From contig CAXXSC010000006.1 in the NCBI GenBank assembly GCA_963668435.2, positions 744,001-808,000 on the forward strand: a DNA stretch of 64,000 nucleotides. The letters run 5' to 3'. A program made the position numbers and the translations under genes. Position 1 is the stretch's first letter. Each line of letters opens with the position of its first letter. The notes below the pieces were generated by a model. It was not told the DNA's origin, did no database searches, and saw nothing but the letters and a program-made list of their open reading frames with translations. This document shows positions 59,681 through 64,000 of this stretch, piece after piece. Origin of the DNA: G963668435 sp963668435 (GTDB taxonomy: Bacteria; Latescibacterota; Latescibacteria; Latescibacterales; Latescibacteraceae).

Positions 59681-61834
59681 ATGTCAAAACTTCTGAAACG
59701 CTTATTCATACTCGCCGCTGTACTCGTCGTCATATTATGTATCGCAGCGGTCACGCTCATTGTGCTCTTCCCGGCGGAAAAAATCCGCGATATGGCGCTC
59801 GACATAGCAGGTGAGGCGCTCGGAATGCCGGTATCGATCGGGGAGGTCAGCCTCAGTGTGTTCGGCATTCCCGCGATCCGGGTTGATGATATCGCCGCGG
59901 GCAGTGTCAAAGACGGCGATCCATTCGAGCTCGCGGTCGAGTCCCTTTATCTCCGTCCGCATCTGATGAAACTGTTTCGAAAAGAGATCGAGATCACCCT
60001 AATCGAAGTCCGCAAGCCGGCAGTAACACTTGCCGCCCCGCCGGACAGTCCCGACACTCCCGATGAAGCCCCTGTCCCACCCGGCACTGAAACGGCGAAA
60101 GAGGCCGGACCGCCACCTATCCCCCTTCCGGTCACCCTCAAAAAGCTCAAGGTCAGGGATGCCGCTCTCGCGATGGGTGCGGGAACGGTGGAAAATCCCG
60201 CCATGCTGGCCGAAAGTGTCGATGTTGACATGGGAATGACCGTTTCACGAGATTTAAGTGACATCGGTACCGACATATCCCTTACGATCGGCAATATTGT
60301 CATGGATACCGGCGAGGAAAACGGCCGTATCGAGGGTGTCAGGGCCACATTCAAAGGCAGCGCGGACGGAGATCTCACGAAAGGTGATTTTATCATGGAC
60401 AGCGCCAGCCTGAGTGTCAACAGGATGCCGTTGTCCGTTTCCGCGACAATGGAGAACTGGACCGATGTCATTATTTCCCTGGCCGCCGACAAGCTCGAAA
60501 TCAATGATATACTGAAATCGCTTCCCGAACAGTTTGCCCTGGATGAGGATTTGCTCTCCTTTGACGGTGTTGTATCGTTCGCTGTCAGGGGTGCATTCGA
60601 CAGCAGCGCCGCAACTATCCTTCCCAAGTTCACCGGCAATTTCGAGACCGAACTGACCGCAAAAATGCCACAGACATTCAATCATCCGACTGAAATAAAA
60701 TTGGTCAGCAGCATATCACCCTACACAATGAGAATCAACCGCATGACTGTGCAGTCAGGGGCATCCGATCTCATGTTCAACGGCGAACTGCGGAACTACA
60801 TGTCTCTTGCCGGTTTCAGCTCCGAAACAGCAGTATTCGTCGGAAATCTCAGCTCGAAAGTCCTTGATATCGGCGACCTAATGGTGGCCCCGGAAAACGA
60901 GGACAACGCGGAAACGGCGCCGCTTAAGCCCTGGGAATTCGAGGAATCGGTCAAACAGCTTCCCATACCGCCCAATCTCGAAGGCGAACTTTCTGCCGGG
61001 CTCAACACGATCCGTTTCGGCAAACTCCACGCGGAAAGCGCGAGCGCACGGCTCGTTTTCGGCGGGGGAAGCGCCGAGCTGAAAGACCTTAAAATCGAGG
61101 CATATTCCGGCACATTCGGCGGCGCGGCGAAAGTCGATTTCCATGATATCGAGAATATTGCCTACAGCGGCGATTTCACATTGAAAGAGCTGAGTTCGGG
61201 CAAGCTGATAGCCGATTTCCTCGGCGGGCAGGAGATTTTCGCGGGCAAACTGAACAGCAAGCTTTCATTCTCCGGAGCGGGGCTCGATTCGGTCTCGATG
61301 CTCGACAATCTCAAGGCCTCCGGCAGCATGCTGTTCAACGAGGGCAGTATCCAGAATTTCGGCATGACGAAACAGCTCGGCGAGCACCTGAAATTCCTCG
61401 ATTTCGAGAAAGTCGATTTCAAGAGTATCACAAATTCGTTCAAAGTCGAGGACAGAAAATTTGTCACGCCCGACATGGCGATAGCAACAGATTTCGGCGA
61501 CATCCGCGTGGACGGGTTCACTGGTTTCGACAGCTCGATCGGCTATGACATCACGCTCGATCTCGACCGTGAGACCTCGGCGAAAGCCCTGAAATCCTTG
61601 TCGAGTCTCACGAAATACATCGACTCCACGCCCGAACGCCTGGAACTGAATATCGCGGCGGGCGGTACACTGACCTCGCCGAAATTCAAGCTGGACACCT
61701 CGACTGCCGAGGATGTACTCAAGAAAAGCCTCAAGAAACAGGTAACGAAAGAGGTGGACAAGCTTCTCGATTCGAAAGACGCCGAGGAACTGAAGGAGAA
61801 GGGAAAAAAGCTGCTGAAGAAGATATTCAGGTGA
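59681..61834 (+). CDS. AsmA-family envelope protein
   Basis: A 717-residue protein anchored by one N-terminal membrane helix (FILAAVLVVILCIAAVTLIVLF) with the rest in the periplasm. The start after the helix, FPAEKIRDMALDIAGEALGMPVSIGEVSLSVFG, and repeated strands VESLYLRPHLMKLFRKEIEI... are AsmA-like; the C-terminal half (about 455-640, YSGTFGGAAKVDFHD, SGDFTLKELSSGKLI, LKASGSMLFNEGSIQNFGM) matches the AsmA-2 region. Such proteins form bridge-like lipid-transfer structures between the membranes. A proline-rich loop (about 115-150) is a spacer. RBS aaggag/aaagg lies upstream. It is monocistronic. Confidence 0.9.
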   Translation: MSKLLKRLFILAAVLVVILCIAAVTLIVLFPAEKIRDMALDIAGEALGMPVSIGEVSLSVFGIPAIRVDDIAAGSVKDGDPFELAVESLYLRPHLMKLFRKEIEITLIEVRKPAVTLAAPPDSPDTPDEAPVPPGTETAKEAGPPPIPLPVTLKKLKVRDAALAMGAGTVENPAMLAESVDVDMGMTVSRDLSDIGTDISLTIGNIVMDTGEENGRIEGVRATFKGSADGDLTKGDFIMDSASLSVNRMPLSVSATMENWTDVIISLAADKLEINDILKSLPEQFALDEDLLSFDGVVSFAVRGAFDSSAATILPKFTGNFETELTAKMPQTFNHPTEIKLVSSISPYTMRINRMTVQSGASDLMFNGELRNYMSLAGFSSETAVFVGNLSSKVLDIGDLMVAPENEDNAETAPLKPWEFEESVKQLPIPPNLEGELSAGLNTIRFGKLHAESASARLVFGGGSAELKDLKIEAYSGTFGGAAKVDFHDIENIAYSGDFTLKELSSGKLIADFLGGQEIFAGKLNSKLSFSGAGLDSVSMLDNLKASGSMLFNEGSIQNFGMTKQLGEHLKFLDFEKVDFKSITNSFKVEDRKFVTPDMAIATDFGDIRVDGFTGFDSSIGYDITLDLDRETSAKALKSLSSLTKYIDSTPERLELNIAAGGTLTSPKFKLDTSTAEDVLKKSLKKQVTKEVDKLLDSKDAEELKEKGKKLLKKIFR

Positions 61835-61927
61835 AAAAGTACGAAGTTAAAAGATACGTAATGTCCGGTTAAATCCGGTGTCGAAGTCAATTCGCTTCTT
61901 CAACACATTTTTGAACTCACCCTCCGA

Positions 61928-61952
61928 CTCCCTCTCTTTGAAAGAGAGGGAG
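61928..61952. repeat. Near-perfect palindrome
   Basis: ctccctctcttt (61928-61939) and aaagagagggag (61941-61952), a 12-bp inverted repeat with one base between, in the gap between the AsmA gene and the GH20 gene. The gap (61835-62158) also holds the end-like motif gtccggttaaat at 61864 and the terminator at 62103-62143, and no gene. Confidence 0.6.
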
Positions 61953-62102
61953 AGCGCGCTGTAAACATTTGATATTTCTATGCCCTGCCCGCGCAGGGTG
62001 AGGGCGTCATTCTTTTATTATTTAACCATAGCAATCAGCGATTCAGATAATATATCGTATCGGATACACTGGATTAAAAAGCAAGGTTCAAAATATAAGA
62101 CC

Positions 62103-62143
62103 AAAACGGGGGCCGGAAATTACACAATTCCGACTCCCGTTTT
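62103..62143. terminator. Bidirectional terminator between AsmA and GH20 genes
   Basis: Outer stem aaaacggg (62103-62110) with cccgtttt (62136-62143), then an internal mismatch and an inner stem cggaa/ttccg. A-rich on one side and T-rich on the other, it lies between the convergent AsmA-like (+) and GH20 (-) genes, 15 bases from the stop of the latter. Confidence 0.75.
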
Positions 62144-62158
62144 CTTTCGAAATTTCAT

Positions 62159-64000
62159 TCACTCCCGCCACAGCATTTCAGCCGGAATTGCCTGCCTTTC
62201 AAATCCCGGGCCCTCCCAGGACACATCGATCGAGCCGCCGCCCCCAGCCTCGGAATAGAGGAGCGTAACCGGATACAGGCCCTTTTTCAGATCGGCCCAG
62301 CCCTGACGTTCGATCGCCGGATGGAGACCGTCGTTGTCAACCGCCAGTGTATCACCGATATAGAGACGGCTACCGTCATCTGAAACAACCGAGAAAACAT
62401 AGCGCCCGTCAGCCGGTATCTCGATATAACCGGAATAATGGATGCCATAAACACCGGGGCCGGAGCCAGACGGCACCTCAAATCCACCGATATTTCCCGC
62501 TTTCTTCGTTTTCGCGTTCCTGATATCCTCGACTGTCTCGAAACGCCCCTCGCAGTAACGGTAGGCGAGGCCCTGTTTCTTCCCGGCAGCATCGACCGAG
62601 GCGAAATCAGCTGTCTGGACCAGCGCGGTCTTGGTCTCGCTGGCATTGCCGTTGGCGAGGAATGTCCGGGCCTTGAGGATGCCATCACCCTCGATCACTA
62701 CCGGCCCGCTGTAGACCGGCGAATCGGGTGTAGGCTCGGTGCTGTCAATAGTGTAGCGGACAGTACCGTTCTCGACAAGGTTGATCATCGGAATCTCGAC
62801 AGTCCCGGAGGAAAGCACAGTACCCGGAAAACCGGCTGGTTTCGGCACAAAATAACTCACTCCGAGCTCATCGAGAAGCGTATAGTGGGATTTCAGACGC
62901 GTCATGAAACTGTCGAGGTCGCGTGTCGATTCCGGTGACCAGGCCACCTCTGCAATGGACAGCAGGCGCGGGAACACCTGACGGTCGAGAGCGGCGACAT
63001 CGCGCGCAAGGTGAGTCCACATGTTGGCCTGAATACCGAGCAGGAGCTTGTCCGCCTCTGCTCCAGCGCCCTCGGGAAGCGGATCGAAACCGTAGGCGTG
63101 CTCGGTGGAAATATTGTCGTAGGTGTAGTCGAAATAGCAGTGGCCGGTGGGCGACATGACCAGCTCGTTGCCCTTTTCCAGGGTATGCATGGGCGCATCG
63201 GTGATCCAGCCGCGCCAGTACATCACCGCAGCGTTATCCTTGAGACCGCCCTCGATGATCTCATCCCAGCCGATCAGTTTCCTGCCGCGCTTCTCGAGGA
63301 AATCGGCGAGATAGCCGGTCATGTAGCTCTGGAGTTCATGCTCGTTGTGAAGGCCCTGCTTTTTGATCATTGCCTGACATTTGGGGCATTTTTCCCAACG
63401 TGCCTTGGGGGCCTCGTCGCCGCCGATGTGGATGTATTTCGACGGGAACAGGTCTATGATCTCGGTCATGACAGCATCGAGGAACTCGTAGGTCTTAGGG
63501 TCGCCCGCGCAGAGGATATCCTCAGTGAGATTGGCGATATGCTCCGGACGTTCCGTATTGGGGTATACCCAGAGATTGTCCGGCTTGAAACAGGCGAGCT
63601 CCGGATAGGCCACCACCGCGGCGGTCATATGGCCGGGAATATCGATCTCGGGCACGACTGTCACGTTGCGGTCGGCGGCATAGGCCACGATCTCACGAAT
63701 GTCATCCTGCGAATAGAAACCGTCCGGCTGATCGCCGTAGCGCGCATCGAATTTCGCGCCGATCCCGGTCAGTTTCGGATAGGCCTTGATCTCCACGCGC
63801 CACCCCTGGTCATCGGTGAGATGCATGTGGAAAACATTCATCTTGTGCATGGCCAGAAGGTCGATATAGCGGAGGATGACATCTTTCGGCCAGAAAGTCC
63901 TGCTGCAGTCGAGCATGAGCCCGCGCCAGGCAAAACGGGGCATGTCGCGCACAGTCGCCTGCGGCAGTACGAACCATGTTTTGCCGCCCTCTGTCACCGT
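62159..64000 (-). CDS. GH20 beta-N-acetylhexosaminidase with PA14-type C-terminus (5' partial)
   Basis: The frame is open to the right edge, so the gene begins outside. The visible 614 residues contain the GH20 catalytic barrel: MHLTDDQGWRVEIKAYPKL, VPEIDIPGHMTAAV, and the catalytic pair in YIHIGGDEAPKARWEKC (Asp-Glu; substrate-assisted mechanism). A chitobiase-like C-terminal module (about 415-470, VRYTIDSTEPTPDSPVYSGP) and a PA14-like sugar-binding domain (about 490-605, HYSGYIEIPADGRYVFSVVSDDGSRLYIGD) follow. It removes terminal GlcNAc or GalNAc from glycans. Its N-terminal domain and signal peptide are beyond the window. Confidence 0.95.
   Translation of the reverse strand, partial: TVTEGGKTWFVLPQATVRDMPRFAWRGLMLDCSRTFWPKDVILRYIDLLAMHKMNVFHMHLTDDQGWRVEIKAYPKLTGIGAKFDARYGDQPDGFYSQDDIREIVAYAADRNVTVVPEIDIPGHMTAAVVAYPELACFKPDNLWVYPNTERPEHIANLTEDILCAGDPKTYEFLDAVMTEIIDLFPSKYIHIGGDEAPKARWEKCPKCQAMIKKQGLHNEHELQSYMTGYLADFLEKRGRKLIGWDEIIEGGLKDNAAVMYWRGWITDAPMHTLEKGNELVMSPTGHCYFDYTYDNISTEHAYGFDPLPEGAGAEADKLLLGIQANMWTHLARDVAALDRQVFPRLLSIAEVAWSPESTRDLDSFMTRLKSHYTLLDELGVSYFVPKPAGFPGTVLSSGTVEIPMINLVENGTVRYTIDSTEPTPDSPVYSGPVVIEGDGILKARTFLANGNASETKTALVQTADFASVDAAGKKQGLAYRYCEGRFETVEDIRNAKTKKAGNIGGFEVPSGSGPGVYGIHYSGYIEIPADGRYVFSVVSDDGSRLYIGDTLAVDNDGLHPAIERQGWADLKKGLYPVTLLYSEAGGGGSIDVSWEGPGFERQAIPAEMLWRE

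Noticed and set aside
1..64000. tRNA, rRNA, CRISPR or prophage features
   Set aside because: I scanned the intergenic regions by eye and saw no cloverleaf with TTCGA arm, no regularly spaced repeat array and no phage gene; a dedicated RNA search was not possible.

Overview
The window looks like chromosomal DNA of a Gram-negative, free-living bacterium. Two secreted proteins end in a FlgD-like/Por-type C-terminal sorting domain with a PNPFN motif. There is a large outer-membrane beta-barrel and many exported carbohydrate-active or beta-propeller proteins, with moderately high GC. I infer a member of the FCB superphylum, with Latescibacterota or a neighbouring candidate phylum as the best guess; no rRNA or marker gene here proves it. 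I see no tRNA, rRNA, CRISPR array, phage or intact insertion sequence.

Layout. 1-2.4 kb: a sialidase-like Asp-box protein (cut by the left edge) and an aldo/keto reductase. 2.4-10.4 kb: a sorting-domain propeller protein, then a three-gene operon on the minus strand (Fn3-like secreted protein, FecR-domain secreted protein, 900-residue outer-membrane barrel). 10.9-16.9 kb: a four-domain sulfurtransferase fusion (CoA-disulfide reductase, rhodanese, TusA, DsrE), divergent from an ECF sigma factor followed by a small membrane protein and two zinc-ribbon/PspC proteins, probably an envelope-stress unit. 17-22 kb: two HD-GYP proteins and a frameshifted TPR membrane protein. 22.6-24.7 kb: VanZ-like protein, PurM and an ArsR-type regulator. 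24.9-31 kb: secreted propeller, PHP and PIG-L proteins, with a repeat-rich intergenic stretch and a remnant of a sorting domain. 31-37 kb: hybrid histidine kinase, PAS/degenerate GGDEF protein, DsrE protein and a secreted alpha-barrel protein. 37-44 kb: Tat-exported Gfo/Idh/MocA protein, esterase-propeller fusion, a cysteine-rich secreted protein and two lipoproteins.

44-56 kb is a coherent minus-strand alpha-glucan cluster: GalT, three different GH57 enzymes (amylase-like, 4-alpha-glucanotransferase, branching enzyme), an alpha/beta hydrolase, a GT5 glycogen synthase and a tandem ABC ATPase of the ECF type. 56-59.4 kb carries a response regulator and a histidine kinase split by an apparent frameshift. 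59.7 kb to the end holds an AsmA-like protein and a GH20 beta-N-acetylhexosaminidase cut by the right edge.

The strongest leads are the Fn3/FecR/barrel operon, a dispersed intergenic repeat present twice with conserved hairpins and one clear compensatory base-pair change, the one-polypeptide persulfide relay, the ECF ATPase with a missing switch histidine, the cysteine-rich exported protein, and two genes broken by one-base insertions in short homopolymers.
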